Source: Nocardiopsis ganjiahuensis DSM 45031 (GTDB lineage Bacteria > Actinomycetota > Actinomycetes > Streptosporangiales > Streptosporangiaceae). From it: a stretch of 64,000 bases of DNA. This document shows positions 1 to 7,425 of the stretch, piece after piece. The stretch covers positions 186,001-250,000 of the forward strand of contig NZ_ANBA01000006.1 of assembly GCF_000341085.1 (NCBI RefSeq). Direction: 5' to 3'. The position numbers and the translations under genes were made by a program. How positions within the stretch are numbered: the first letter of the stretch is position 1; the number at the start of each line of letters is the position of its first letter. The notes under the pieces are model-generated. The model did no database searches and was not told the origin of the DNA. It saw only the letters and a program-made list of their open reading frames with translations.

Positions 1-83
1 ACGACGGCGCTCACCCCCACCAGGGGGAGGAGGCCGTGGCCGACGTGCTGGCGCAGCTTCAGGAGGAAGTCGGGAACGGGCAT
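1..83 (-). CDS. NUDIX hydrolase, N-terminal fragment (runs off left edge)
   Basis: Only the first 27 codons are in the window, read leftwards from an ATG at 81-83. The translation begins MPVPDFLLKLRQHVGH and continues GLLPLVGVSAVV. This matches the start of actinobacterial NUDIX hydrolases, which usually begin (M)xVPDFLxxLRxxVGHxxLxLxGVxAVV. NUDIX enzymes hydrolyse nucleoside diphosphates linked to another moiety. The Nudix box that would confirm the family lies outside the window, so the call rests on N-terminal resemblance alone. The next gene (GNAT) lies just upstream in the same orientation, 39 bases away, so the two may be co-transcribed. Confidence 0.6.
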   Translation of the reverse strand, partial: MPVPDFLLKLRQHVGHGLLPLVGVSAV

Positions 84-122
84 GGACCCGACACTAACGC
101 CGGGGCCGGAGGGTTCGTCCGG

Positions 123-704
123 TCAGCCACGCCGCCGACGGAACTCGGCGTACTCGTGGTCGAGGACCGACATCAGGACCGCGTCGTGCCAGGCGCCGTC
201 CCAGCGCAGGTGCTGGCGCCACACGCCCTCCCGGACGAACCCGGACTTGGCGTAGGACCGCTCGGCGTTGGTGTTGAAGTCGAACACCTCCAGGGCCACC
301 CGGTGCAGCCCCGCGGTCTCGAAGGCGTACTCCAGGACCAGGTCGGTGGCCTCGGTGCCGTGCCCCTTGCCGGTGTGCGCCATGGAGTTGAGCGCGATCC
401 GGTAGTGCGCCTCGGCGTTGTCCGGGTCCAGGTCGAGGAGCGCGCAGTCCCCGATCGCCGTGCCGTCCTCCCGGGAGCGGATCAGCCAGTCGGCCCGGTC
501 GTGCCGCTGCTCCCAGTCCGCGAACACCGTGCGCAGCTGTTCGGCGGTGAACTCCCGGTGGGTGCCGCTGAGCCGTCGCACGTCCGGGTCCATGTCCACC
601 GTGCGGGGGATGAGTTCCTCCCCGTTGGCGGCGCCGAGCGGTTCCAGTCTCACCCGCTCCCCGACGAGGACGGGCTGGTCGCGGAAGACGTCGGAAGGCA
701 CCAT
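123..704 (-). CDS. GNAT family N-acetyltransferase (RimJ/RimL type)
   Basis: The 193-residue product is a cytoplasmic GNAT acetyltransferase of the RimJ/RimL group, transferring acetyl from acetyl-CoA to an amine. It opens with the typical GERVRLEPL strand, and has DWLIRSREDGTAIGD in the middle, an acetyl-CoA loop region around GKGHGTEATDLVLEYAF, and the late motif HRVALEVFDFNTNAERSYAKSGF (split here for length: HRVALEVFDFN then TNAERSYAKSGF). The ATG at 702-704 places the first strand close to the N-terminus; an upstream TTG at 738-740 would add 12 residues. The substrate cannot be told from sequence. It is divergent from the ROK regulator. Confidence 0.85.
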   Translation of the reverse strand: MVPSDVFRDQPVLVGERVRLEPLGAANGEELIPRTVDMDPDVRRLSGTHREFTAEQLRTVFADWEQRHDRADWLIRSREDGTAIGDCALLDLDPDNAEAHYRIALNSMAHTGKGHGTEATDLVLEYAFETAGLHRVALEVFDFNTNAERSYAKSGFVREGVWRQHLRWDGAWHDAVLMSVLDHEYAEFRRRRG

Positions 705-766
705 GATGGGAATCCAATCAGCGCCCCCACACACGGGCAACGGATTTTCTGCGACAGGGGGCAGGG

Positions 767-2026
767 GTGACGACCGGTACGGGTTCGGTGAGTTTCCAGA
801 CCGTCCGGGAGACCAACCTCCGCACCGTGCTGCGTACCGTCCGCGAGCTCTCCCCGTGCTCGCGCGCCGCCGTCGCCGCCACCACCGGATTGAACAAGAC
901 CACCGTCTCCAGTCTGGTCACCGACCTCATGGCGCGCGGCCTGGTCCGGGAGACCGGTGAGACCTCGCAGAGGCGGGTGGGGCGCCCCGGGGTCCTGCTG
1001 GCCCTGGACGACCGCGCGGTGGCCGCGATCGGCCTGGAGGTCAACGTCGACTACCTGTCGGTGGTGGCGGTGGACCTGCTCCACCGGGAGCTGGCCCACC
1101 GCCACGTGCCGCTGGACGCCCGGTCCGCCGGGGCCCGGGACTGCGCCCACCGGATCGCGGACACCCTGAGGGAGGTCACCGGGGCCCCCGAGCTGCGTGG
1201 CCGTTCCGTGGTCGGGGTGAGCGTGGCGGTGCCCGGTCTGATCGACGCCCCCTCCGGCACGGTGACGCGGGCGCCCAACCTGGGCTGGCGGGACGTCCCC
1301 CTCCGTGACCTCCTGCGCTCCCGGCTGGCCGACTCCGCCCTGTCGGAGGCGACCGTGCTGGTCGACAACGACGCCAACCTGGGCGCCATGGCCGAATACC
1401 GGTTCGGCCCCCTGGCCGGACTCCCCGACCTCGTGTACGTGACCGGTGAGGTGGGGATCGGCGCGGGGGTGCTGACCGGCGGCGCGCTGCTGCGCGGGGC
1501 GGGCGGGTTCGCGGGGGAGATCGGGCACCTGGAACTGGACCCCGACGGCCCGGAGTGCTCGTGCGGTCGCCGGGGCTGTCTGGAGGCGCTGGCCGGGATC
1601 GGGGCGATCCTGCGCGCCGCCCTGCCCGACCTGGTCGCGGACGGCCCCTTGGACGGCCGGGACGTCGCCGACCTGGTCGAGGCCGCGGTGGAACGCGCGT
1701 CGACCGACGACCGCACGGCCGTTTCCGCCCTGGAACGGGCCGGGACCTGGCTGGGGCGCGGGGTGGCGACCCTGGTGAACGTGGTCAACCCGGGCGCCGT
1801 GGTGCTGGGCGGCTACTTCGTGCCGATGGCCCCCTGGCTGATCCCCCGCTGCCGTGCCGCCGCGCGGGCCCACTCCTTCGCCCCTGAGGCGGGCGGCTGC
1901 AGGGTGGAGCCCTCCAGCCTGGGAATGAGCGCCGCCGCCCGGGGCGGTGCCGCCGTGATGATCCACGGCCTGGAGTCGGGCGACCTACCGCTGTCCCCGC
2001 CGCTGTCGGAGCCGCAGGAGACCTGA
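767..2026 (+). CDS. ROK-family transcriptional repressor (XylR-like)
   Basis: A 419-residue ROK regulator: an N-terminal winged helix (about residues 10-75, AAVAATTGLNKTTVSSLVTD) followed by a sugar-kinase-like ROK domain. The ROK signature GIGAGVLTGGALLRGAGGFA leads into AGEIGH, and the Cys-rich metal site CSCGRRGCLEA lies near residues 264-274. DNDANLGAMAEY is the usual ROK motif near residue 200. The GTG start at 767 follows a purine-rich AGGGG. ROK repressors bind sugars and leave operators, and the next gene on this strand is xylose isomerase behind a XylR-like palindrome. A xylose-responsive repressor of xylA is therefore inferred. Binding of this protein to that site is not shown. Confidence 0.88.
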   Translation: MTTGTGSVSFQTVRETNLRTVLRTVRELSPCSRAAVAATTGLNKTTVSSLVTDLMARGLVRETGETSQRRVGRPGVLLALDDRAVAAIGLEVNVDYLSVVAVDLLHRELAHRHVPLDARSAGARDCAHRIADTLREVTGAPELRGRSVVGVSVAVPGLIDAPSGTVTRAPNLGWRDVPLRDLLRSRLADSALSEATVLVDNDANLGAMAEYRFGPLAGLPDLVYVTGEVGIGAGVLTGGALLRGAGGFAGEIGHLELDPDGPECSCGRRGCLEALAGIGAILRAALPDLVADGPLDGRDVADLVEAAVERASTDDRTAVSALERAGTWLGRGVATLVNVVNPGAVVLGGYFVPMAPWLIPRCRAAARAHSFAPEAGGCRVEPSSLGMSAAARGGAAVMIHGLESGDLPLSPPLSEPQET

Positions 2027-2311
2027 TCCGCGTCGGCCGGACGGGACACGGCCGGTCCTGCGCCGCCAGGGTTCGTACCCCTTCTTCGCGCTCCGCCTCC
2101 CCTTCCTCCGATCACTCCTCTTCCTCCGATCGGCTGCCCGACGACGGGGAGCGGTCGTGGCTGTCTCTGGTCGCCCACGGGCGGGGCCGGCCGTGGTCCG
2201 GCCGGAGCGGATGGGGCTGGATACGGCCGCGTCGGACCTGGTCGGTGAGGACGAGGCGAAGGGGTCGGTCCTCGGGGAGGATGAGATCGCGGTGCTGTCG
2301 GGCCAGCCCCG
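2027..2311. other. Gene-free spacer between ROK regulator and xylA promoter
   Basis: About 285 bases with no convincing coding frame. Open stretches on the minus strand are Arg/Ser-rich and lack start-site signals. Some short repeats of the type CCTCCGATC occur around 2096-2130. No strong hairpin terminator was seen for the ROK gene. Confidence 0.5.
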
Positions 2312-2342
2312 TTGACAATTAGTTGTGGCTCTAGACAAACTG
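2312..2342 (+). promoter_or_regulatory. xylA promoter region with XylR/ROK-type operator
   Basis: A TTGACA -35 hexamer (2312-2317) runs into an imperfect palindrome, TTAGTT (2319-2324) and ACAAACT (2335-2341). The known Bacillus XylR operator has the outer arms TTAGTTTGTT and AACAAACTAA, so the arms here match closely. The -10 is not clear: TAGACA at 2332 is only 14 bases from the -35. The site lies 44 bases upstream of the xylA ATG, where a repressor would block initiation. Confidence 0.6.
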
Positions 2343-2385
2343 TTCGTGTCCGGCACCGTCCACGGACCGACCCCCAGGAGCACAC

Positions 2386-3543
2386 ATGACCGACTACCGG
2401 CCCACCCCCGAGGACCGCTTCACCTTCGGCCTGTGGACCGTGGGCTGGCGAGGCGTCAACACCTTCGGCGACCCGGTCCGCCCGCCCCTCGACCCGGTCG
2501 ACGCGGTCCGCCGCCTCGCCGACCTCGGCGCGCACGGGATCACCTTCCACGACGACGACCTCGTCCCGCCCGGCAGCTCGCCCGCCGAGCGCGAGGCGAT
2601 CCTCCAGCGCTTCCGGGGCGTGCTCGACGAGACCGGCCTGGCGGTGCCGATGGTCACCACCAACCTCTTCACCCACCCGGTCTTCCGCGACGGCGGGTTC
2701 ACCTCCAACAGCCGCGACGTGCGCCGCTACGCGCTGCGCAAGGTCATCCGCAACATCGACCTCGCGGTGTCCCTGGGAGCGAAGACGTACGTGTGCTGGG
2801 GCGGCCAGGACGGCGCCGAGACCGAGGCGGGCAAGGACGACCACGCCGCCCTCGACCGGTTGCGCGAGGCCTTCGACCTGCTGTGCTCGTACGTCCTGGA
2901 GCAGGGTTACGACCTGCGCTTCGCGATCGAGCCCAAGCCCAACGAGCCGCGCGGCGACGTCCTGCTGCCCACGGTCGGCCACGCCCTGGCCTTCATCAAC
3001 CAGCTCGAGCACCCCGAGATGGTGGGGGTGAACCCGGAGGTCGGCCACGAGCAGATGGCCGGGCTCAACTTCGCGCACGGCGTCGCCCAGGCCCTGTGGG
3101 CGGGCAAGCTCTTCCACATCGACCTCAACGGCCAGCGCGGAGTCAAGTACGACCAGGACCTGCGCTTCGGCGCGGGCGACGTCAAGGAGGCGTTCTTCCT
3201 GGTCGACCTCCTGGAGCGCTCCGGCTACGAGGGGCCCCGGCACTTCGACTTCAAGCCGCCCCGGACCGAGGACATGTCGGGGGTCTGGGAGTCCGCGGCG
3301 GGTTGCATGCGCAACTACCTGATCCTCAAGGACAAGGCGGCGGCGTTCCGGGCCGACCCCGAGGTGACCGCGGCCCTGGCCGCGGCACGGGTCCCCGAGC
3401 TGTCCGAGACCACGCTCTCCCCCGGTGAGAGTGTCGCGGACCTGCTCAAGGAGGAGCTGGACCTGGAGTCGGTCGGTCAGCGCGGCTACCACTTCGAGAA
3501 GCTGGACCAGCTCGCCCTGGAGCACCTCTTCGGCACCCGCTGA
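2386..3543 (+). CDS. xylA: Xylose isomerase
   Basis: Converts D-xylose to D-xylulose (and glucose to fructose) in the cytoplasm. The 385 residues match the short class I enzymes of actinomycetes (about 388). It begins with the class I pattern [20 protein letters not shown]. The active-site His lies in FHDDDLVP near residue 54. Metal ligands are in [37 protein letters not shown] and [10 protein letters not shown]. The ATG at 2386 follows CAGGAG with good spacing. The gene stands alone behind a XylR-like operator; no xylulokinase gene is in the window. It would consume the xylose released by the GH31 and GH3 enzymes encoded to the right. Confidence 0.97.
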   Translation: MTDYRPTPEDRFTFGLWTVGWRGVNTFGDPVRPPLDPVDAVRRLADLGAHGITFHDDDLVPPGSSPAEREAILQRFRGVLDETGLAVPMVTTNLFTHPVFRDGGFTSNSRDVRRYALRKVIRNIDLAVSLGAKTYVCWGGQDGAETEAGKDDHAALDRLREAFDLLCSYVLEQGYDLRFAIEPKPNEPRGDVLLPTVGHALAFINQLEHPEMVGVNPEVGHEQMAGLNFAHGVAQALWAGKLFHIDLNGQRGVKYDQDLRFGAGDVKEAFFLVDLLERSGYEGPRHFDFKPPRTEDMSGVWESAAGCMRNYLILKDKAAAFRADPEVTAALAAARVPELSETTLSPGESVADLLKEELDLESVGQRGYHFEKLDQLALEHLFGTR

Positions 3544-3563
3544 CCCCGGGCCCGATCCCGACC

Positions 3564-3602
3564 CCCCGTCCCGGGCCGCATGCCGGTGTGCCCGGGACGG
3601 GG
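3564..3602 (+). terminator. Terminator hairpin after xylA
   Basis: Perfect 13-bp inverted repeat CCCCGTCCCGGGC (3564-3576) and GCCCGGGACGGGG (3590-3602) with a 13-base loop, about 20 bases after the xylA stop. No long U-tract follows, as is common in high-GC actinomycetes. It also lies just beyond the end of the opposing membrane-protein gene, so it may serve both directions. Confidence 0.75.
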
Positions 3603-3645
3603 TCATCCCTGTAGCGCTGCCGGTTCCCGTGAGGTCGGGGAACGC

Positions 3646-4374
3646 TCAGCCCTCCTCCCGGCGGGTCTCGGGCCGGCGAAGCCTGCCCCCCGCACGCGAA
3701 CGGGCGTCGTAGGCCCCGGCGAAGGCTCTCGCCCGCCGGTTCTGCGCGGCGACCGTGAGCGGCACGGCGACCGCACCGACCAGGAGGAGCACCCCGAGGA
3801 CGGATTGGAGTCCGTTCACGAGGCCTCCTCCCCCGTACACGAGACCCGGCAGGCCGTGGGCGCAGAAGTACAGGCCCCACAGACCTCCGAGCACCCCGAA
3901 GAGCGCCGGGTGGGGTGCGTGGCGCAGTGCCTGGGCGGCGAGGATCCGCGCGATCCGGTCCACCGCGGGTCTGCCCGAGAGCTCACCCGTACGGAGCACC
4001 CGTCTGGCGGCCCGGACCTCGGAGGGGTCGGCGTGGGCGGGCAGGGGGTTCCCGCTCACCGAACGGTGGGCGAGGGCGCTGACCGCGACCGCGAAGACCG
4101 CGGCGCCCAGGACCGCGCCGACGACGGCCAGGACCAGCAGGAGGTACGACGGCCGGTCCCCCGCGGCGAGGAGGAAGCCGAGGCCCATCGCGAGGAACAG
4201 GAGCAGGCCGAAGCCCGCCCCCGCCACACGGCCGGTGCGGCGGGGGTCGTTCTGGGCTCGGATCTGTGAGCGGATCAGGCGGTCGGAGAGACGGCGGGAG
4301 GTCCGTGGGGTGGGGCTCTGTGCGTCGATGCGCCCATTATCGCCGGGTTCGGCACACCTGAACCGGTTGTCCAC
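3646..4374 (-). CDS. Hypothetical four-helix membrane protein
   Basis: Function unknown. The 242-residue product has about four hydrophobic segments, grouped in two pairs (GFGLLLFLAMGLGFLLAAG and LLLVLAVVGAVLGAAVF; then ALFGVLGGLWGLYFCAHGL and LQSVLGVLLLVGAVAVPLTV), and an Arg-rich C-terminal tail. Just before the first helix is RSQIRAQNDPRR. The same QIxAQNxPR pattern occurs in the small membrane protein at 22734-23084, suggesting distant relatives. The GTG at 4372-4374 is the only good start upstream of the first helix, but the first 30 residues have little character and the true start may be internal. It lies downstream of GH3 with a 15-base gap. Confidence 0.7.
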   Translation of the reverse strand: MDNRFRCAEPGDNGRIDAQSPTPRTSRRLSDRLIRSQIRAQNDPRRTGRVAGAGFGLLLFLAMGLGFLLAAGDRPSYLLLVLAVVGAVLGAAVFAVAVSALAHRSVSGNPLPAHADPSEVRAARRVLRTGELSGRPAVDRIARILAAQALRHAPHPALFGVLGGLWGLYFCAHGLPGLVYGGGGLVNGLQSVLGVLLLVGAVAVPLTVAAQNRRARAFAGAYDARSRAGGRLRRPETRREEG

Positions 4375-4389
4375 AGGGCCTTCTGCGAT

Positions 4390-7227
4390 TCAGGGAGCTC
4401 CCAGGGCCAGTTCGGCGACAGCGGTGTCCGCGTCCTCCAGGACCACGTACAGATCCCGCACACCGGAGGCGCCGCTGAGCGGTGAACGGACCTCGGTGAA
4501 GTCGTGGGCTCCCTTGCTTTCAGGGACCGCGACCTCGCCGATGACCGGGCCCGTGTCCGGGGCGTCCAGGCGCAACCGGACGGTGGCGGCCCGGGGGGCG
4601 TTGACCGCCACACGGCACTCGGTCGCACCGTCGCCGAGGTCCACGTCCCGGTAGGCCGCCCACGCCCCGGCGGACCGTGAGCGCACCGCGTCCCCCGGAA
4701 CCGCGGAGTCGGGGGCGTCCGGGGCCGGGGGCTCGGGTTCCGGTGTGACCGGGCACAGCCGGATCCCGGAGGCGTCGTCGTAGCGGTCCGCCGACCACGC
4801 GGTGGAGGCGTCGCGGGGCGGGATCCGCTCCCCCGGAACCCGCAGGGGGGCGGTGGCGGCGATGTCCAGCGCGGACCTCCCCACCAGCACCTCCCTCGGC
4901 GCCTCCTCCACCACGAAGCGGTCCCCGATGGTGTCCCAGACCGCCAGGCGGTCGACAGCGAAGGAGACCGAGGCGACGCCGACCGCCCCCGGTTCGATCC
5001 GCAGCCGCGCGAACCCCCGCAGGGACCGGGCGGGCTGCCGTACCCGGGAGGCCAGCTGCCGGGTGTAGACCTGCACGACCTCCTCGGCGGTGCGGTCCCC
5101 GGTGTTGGTGACGGGCACCTCGACGGTCACCCGGCCGCCGGAGACCGTCACCTCGGCCCGGCCGTACTCGACCGACGCGTACCCGAGACCGTGCCCGAAG
5201 GGGTACAGCGGCGTCCCGTCGAAGTACAGGTAGGTCCCGCCCGAGGTGATGATGTCGTAGTCCAGGAGGTCGGGGAGTCCGTCCGTGTCCCGGTACCAGG
5301 TCTGGGTGAGGCGCCCCGCGGGCTCCGCGCGGCCGAGCAGGACGTCGGCCAGCGCGTTTCCGTACTCCTGACCGCCGTGGGCGGACCACACGATCGCCGG
5401 GACGTGCTCGTCCGCCCAGGTCACGGCGTACGGGTACCCGCTGCTCAGCACCAGGACGGTGGCCGGGTTGGCCCCGTGCACCGCCTTCAGCACCCGTTCC
5501 TGCGCGGCGGGCAGGTCCAGGTCGGCGCGGTCCTCCGTCTCCCGGCCGTTGACCATGGGGTGGTCGCCCGCCACGACGACGGCGGCGTCGGCACGGCTCG
5601 CGGCCTCGGCCGCCGCCCGGGCCCCGCTTCCGAAGCCGTGGATCCGGAAGGCCGTCCCCTCCCGTTCCTCCTCCGGAGCGTCGCCGTCAGTCACACGGAG
5701 ACCGCCGTCGTCGGCGACGGTGACGGCGCGCCCGGTGTGCACCTGCACGAGTCGGAACCGGCCGTCCGGCAGTTCGGCGAGCCGGAAGGTCTGCCGGACC
5801 TCCCAGGTACCCGGTCCGGGGGCGGTACAGGCCAGGGCGCCCCCCGTCCCCTCGTCCACGTAGCGCCCGGTGTCGGCCGAACGCAGGGCGTGCGCGCCGC
5901 CGCCCCAGTCGAAGAGGTCGAACCCGGCGGGTTCCCCGGACCGTTCGGGGCCGCCGGGCACACGGAGCCGGCCCTCGGCGTCGAGGACCACCGGTCCGGC
6001 GGCGGTCTCCAGGGTGATCCGGTCGGTCCCCTCGACGAACTCCACCTCGCAGTGCTCGGCCAGGCCCTGCCGCGCGGTGACGGCGTAGGGCAGGGTCCCG
6101 CTGTACCAGTCCTCCAGCACGGTGTCGCCGAGCTGGCCGACCACGGCGATCCGCAGCGGAGCCCGCAGCGGCAGGAGGCCGTCGTTGCGCAGCAGGGTGA
6201 GGGAACGGGTGGCGGCCTCCCTGGCCAGGGCCCGGTGCTCCGGGCTGTTCACCGCCGCTTCGGGCACCTCCTCGGCCGGGGGTTCGGGGTCGAACTCGCC
6301 CAGCCGGATCCGGACGGAGAGCACGTTGCGGACCGCCTCGTCGACGTCCTCCTGGCCGATCAGCCCGCGGTCGAGGGCCGCCCTCAGGTGGGCGAGGGTG
6401 GCTTCGGGGCGGTCGTCGTCCTGGGTGAAGCTGTCCAGCCCGGCGCGCAGGGCGTGCGCGTAGGCGGTGGGCGCGTCCGGGTGGAAGCCCTGGAGGCCGA
6501 AGAGGTTGGCGGGCGCGTGGGCGTCGCTGACCACGAGGATCCGGTCGGGGGCGGCCCGGCGCAGCACCCTGTTGATGAGCGGGCTCAGGTGGGCCGGCCT
6601 GCCGTTGACCAGGTTGTAGGAGGGCATGACCGCGACGGCCGCGCCCTCCCGGAGGGCGGGCAGGTGGGCGGGGAGCTCGTACTCGCGCAGCACCCGGGGC
6701 GGCAGGTCGCTGGAGGTGGTGCAGCGGTCGGTCTCGTTGTTGTAGCCGAGGAAGTGCTTGACGGTGGGCGCCGTACGCGGACGGGGTCCGTCCCCGGCCA
6801 GGCCGCGGGCGTAGGCGGTGGCGAGCAGCCCGGTGAGCCAGGGGTCCTCCGAGTAGCCCTCCTCGTTGCGCCCCCACCGGGGGTCCCGCAGCGGATTGAC
6901 CACGGGGGCCCACACGTTGGGCCCGGCCCCGGGATCGCGGCGGCGGACGGCGAGGAGCTCGGTCGCGGTGGCCTCGCCTACCCGGCGGAGCAGGTCCGGG
7001 TCCCAGGCGGCGGCCAGACCGACGGCCTGGGGGAAGACCGTGGCCTCACCCAGCCAGGCCAGCCCGTGGAGCGCCTCCGTGCCGGTACGGAACGCGGGGA
7101 TCCCCAGACGCTCGATCGGGGCCTGGTGCTGGTGGAGCAACCCCAGGCGTTCCTCGGGGGTCAGGCTCCGCAGCAGGTCCTCGACCCGCTCCTCGGTGGT
7201 CTGCCGGCGGTGGTGGGGGGTGCTCAT
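4390..7227 (-). CDS. Glycoside hydrolase family 3 (beta-glucosidase/beta-xylosidase) with C-terminal CBM6-like domain
   Basis: A large 945-residue GH3 enzyme, with no signal peptide visible and therefore probably cytoplasmic. The N-terminal TIM-barrel domain carries NPLRDPRWGRNEEGYSEDP, KHFLGYNNETDR, and the nucleophile Asp near residue 233 in VVSDAHAP (most relatives have SDW or SDCG). The second GH3 domain (ATRSLTLLRNDGLLPL onward) is interrupted at about residues 430-530 by a block resembling a fascin/beta-trefoil-type module (LRSADTGRYV, LVQVHTGRAVTV). A fibronectin-III-like domain follows (about 670-760), then a CBM6-like carbohydrate-binding domain (about 800-945). It probably removes glucose or xylose from imported oligosaccharides. 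A LacI-type palindrome lies 46 bases upstream. Which sugar it prefers is not decided. Confidence 0.9.
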   Translation of the reverse strand: MSTPHHRRQTTEERVEDLLRSLTPEERLGLLHQHQAPIERLGIPAFRTGTEALHGLAWLGEATVFPQAVGLAAAWDPDLLRRVGEATATELLAVRRRDPGAGPNVWAPVVNPLRDPRWGRNEEGYSEDPWLTGLLATAYARGLAGDGPRPRTAPTVKHFLGYNNETDRCTTSSDLPPRVLREYELPAHLPALREGAAVAVMPSYNLVNGRPAHLSPLINRVLRRAAPDRILVVSDAHAPANLFGLQGFHPDAPTAYAHALRAGLDSFTQDDDRPEATLAHLRAALDRGLIGQEDVDEAVRNVLSVRIRLGEFDPEPPAEEVPEAAVNSPEHRALAREAATRSLTLLRNDGLLPLRAPLRIAVVGQLGDTVLEDWYSGTLPYAVTARQGLAEHCEVEFVEGTDRITLETAAGPVVLDAEGRLRVPGGPERSGEPAGFDLFDWGGGAHALRSADTGRYVDEGTGGALACTAPGPGTWEVRQTFRLAELPDGRFRLVQVHTGRAVTVADDGGLRVTDGDAPEEEREGTAFRIHGFGSGARAAAEAASRADAAVVVAGDHPMVNGRETEDRADLDLPAAQERVLKAVHGANPATVLVLSSGYPYAVTWADEHVPAIVWSAHGGQEYGNALADVLLGRAEPAGRLTQTWYRDTDGLPDLLDYDIITSGGTYLYFDGTPLYPFGHGLGYASVEYGRAEVTVSGGRVTVEVPVTNTGDRTAEEVVQVYTRQLASRVRQPARSLRGFARLRIEPGAVGVASVSFAVDRLAVWDTIGDRFVVEEAPREVLVGRSALDIAATAPLRVPGERIPPRDASTAWSADRYDDASGIRLCPVTPEPEPPAPDAPDSAVPGDAVRSRSAGAWAAYRDVDLGDGATECRVAVNAPRAATVRLRLDAPDTGPVIGEVAVPESKGAHDFTEVRSPLSGASGVRDLYVVLEDADTAVAELALGAP

Positions 7228-7272
7228 CAGGGTGGTGTCTCCCAGTTCGGACCGGGCCGGGCGCAGCCAAAA

Positions 7273-7286
7273 TCGAACCGCTTCGA
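7273..7286. promoter_or_regulatory. LacI-type operator upstream of GH3
   Basis: TCGAACCGCTTCGA: two perfect TCGAA/TTCGA arms around a 4-base centre, 46 bases before the GH3 start and in the divergent region shared with the sugar ABC operon. Three similar sites occur in the window, at 14006, 20356 and 21448, the last in front of the LacI gene itself. Confidence 0.65.
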
Positions 7287-7331
7287 CTCCGAGCCACAGA
7301 GGCCTTGTGTGCTAGATCACGGTGCAGTAAT

Positions 7332-7351
7332 TTGACTCTCAAATCAGTCAA
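7332..7351 (+). promoter_or_regulatory. Candidate promoter/operator for sugar ABC operon
   Basis: A TTGACT -35-like hexamer (7332-7337) is also the left arm of a perfect inverted repeat with AGTCAA (7346-7351), spaced by 8 bases. The stretch is A+T-rich compared with its surroundings, fitting a promoter. The -10 is unclear (AATTCAT near 7355-7361). It lies about 75 bases upstream of the binding-protein gene. Confidence 0.4.
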
Positions 7352-7425
7352 CACAATTCATAGCAAAATGGCCAAGCGTTTCCTACCCCCGGGCATTATC
7401 GCCCTGGCCAACCAAAGGAACGACC

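Noticed and set aside
2112..2318. 68-residue minus-strand frame between the ROK gene and xylA
   Set aside because: It overlaps the xylA promoter/operator and has low-complexity Arg/Ser sequence without a ribosome-binding site.
4991..5000. GGTTCGATCC, a tRNA T-loop-like string
   Set aside because: It lies inside GH3 coding sequence with no acceptor or anticodon stems around it. The same holds for the copy at 11200-11209 inside GH74.
5191..7335. Long plus-strand frame opposite GH3
   Set aside because: A shadow of the GH3 gene, Gly/Val/Arg-rich with no recognisable domain.
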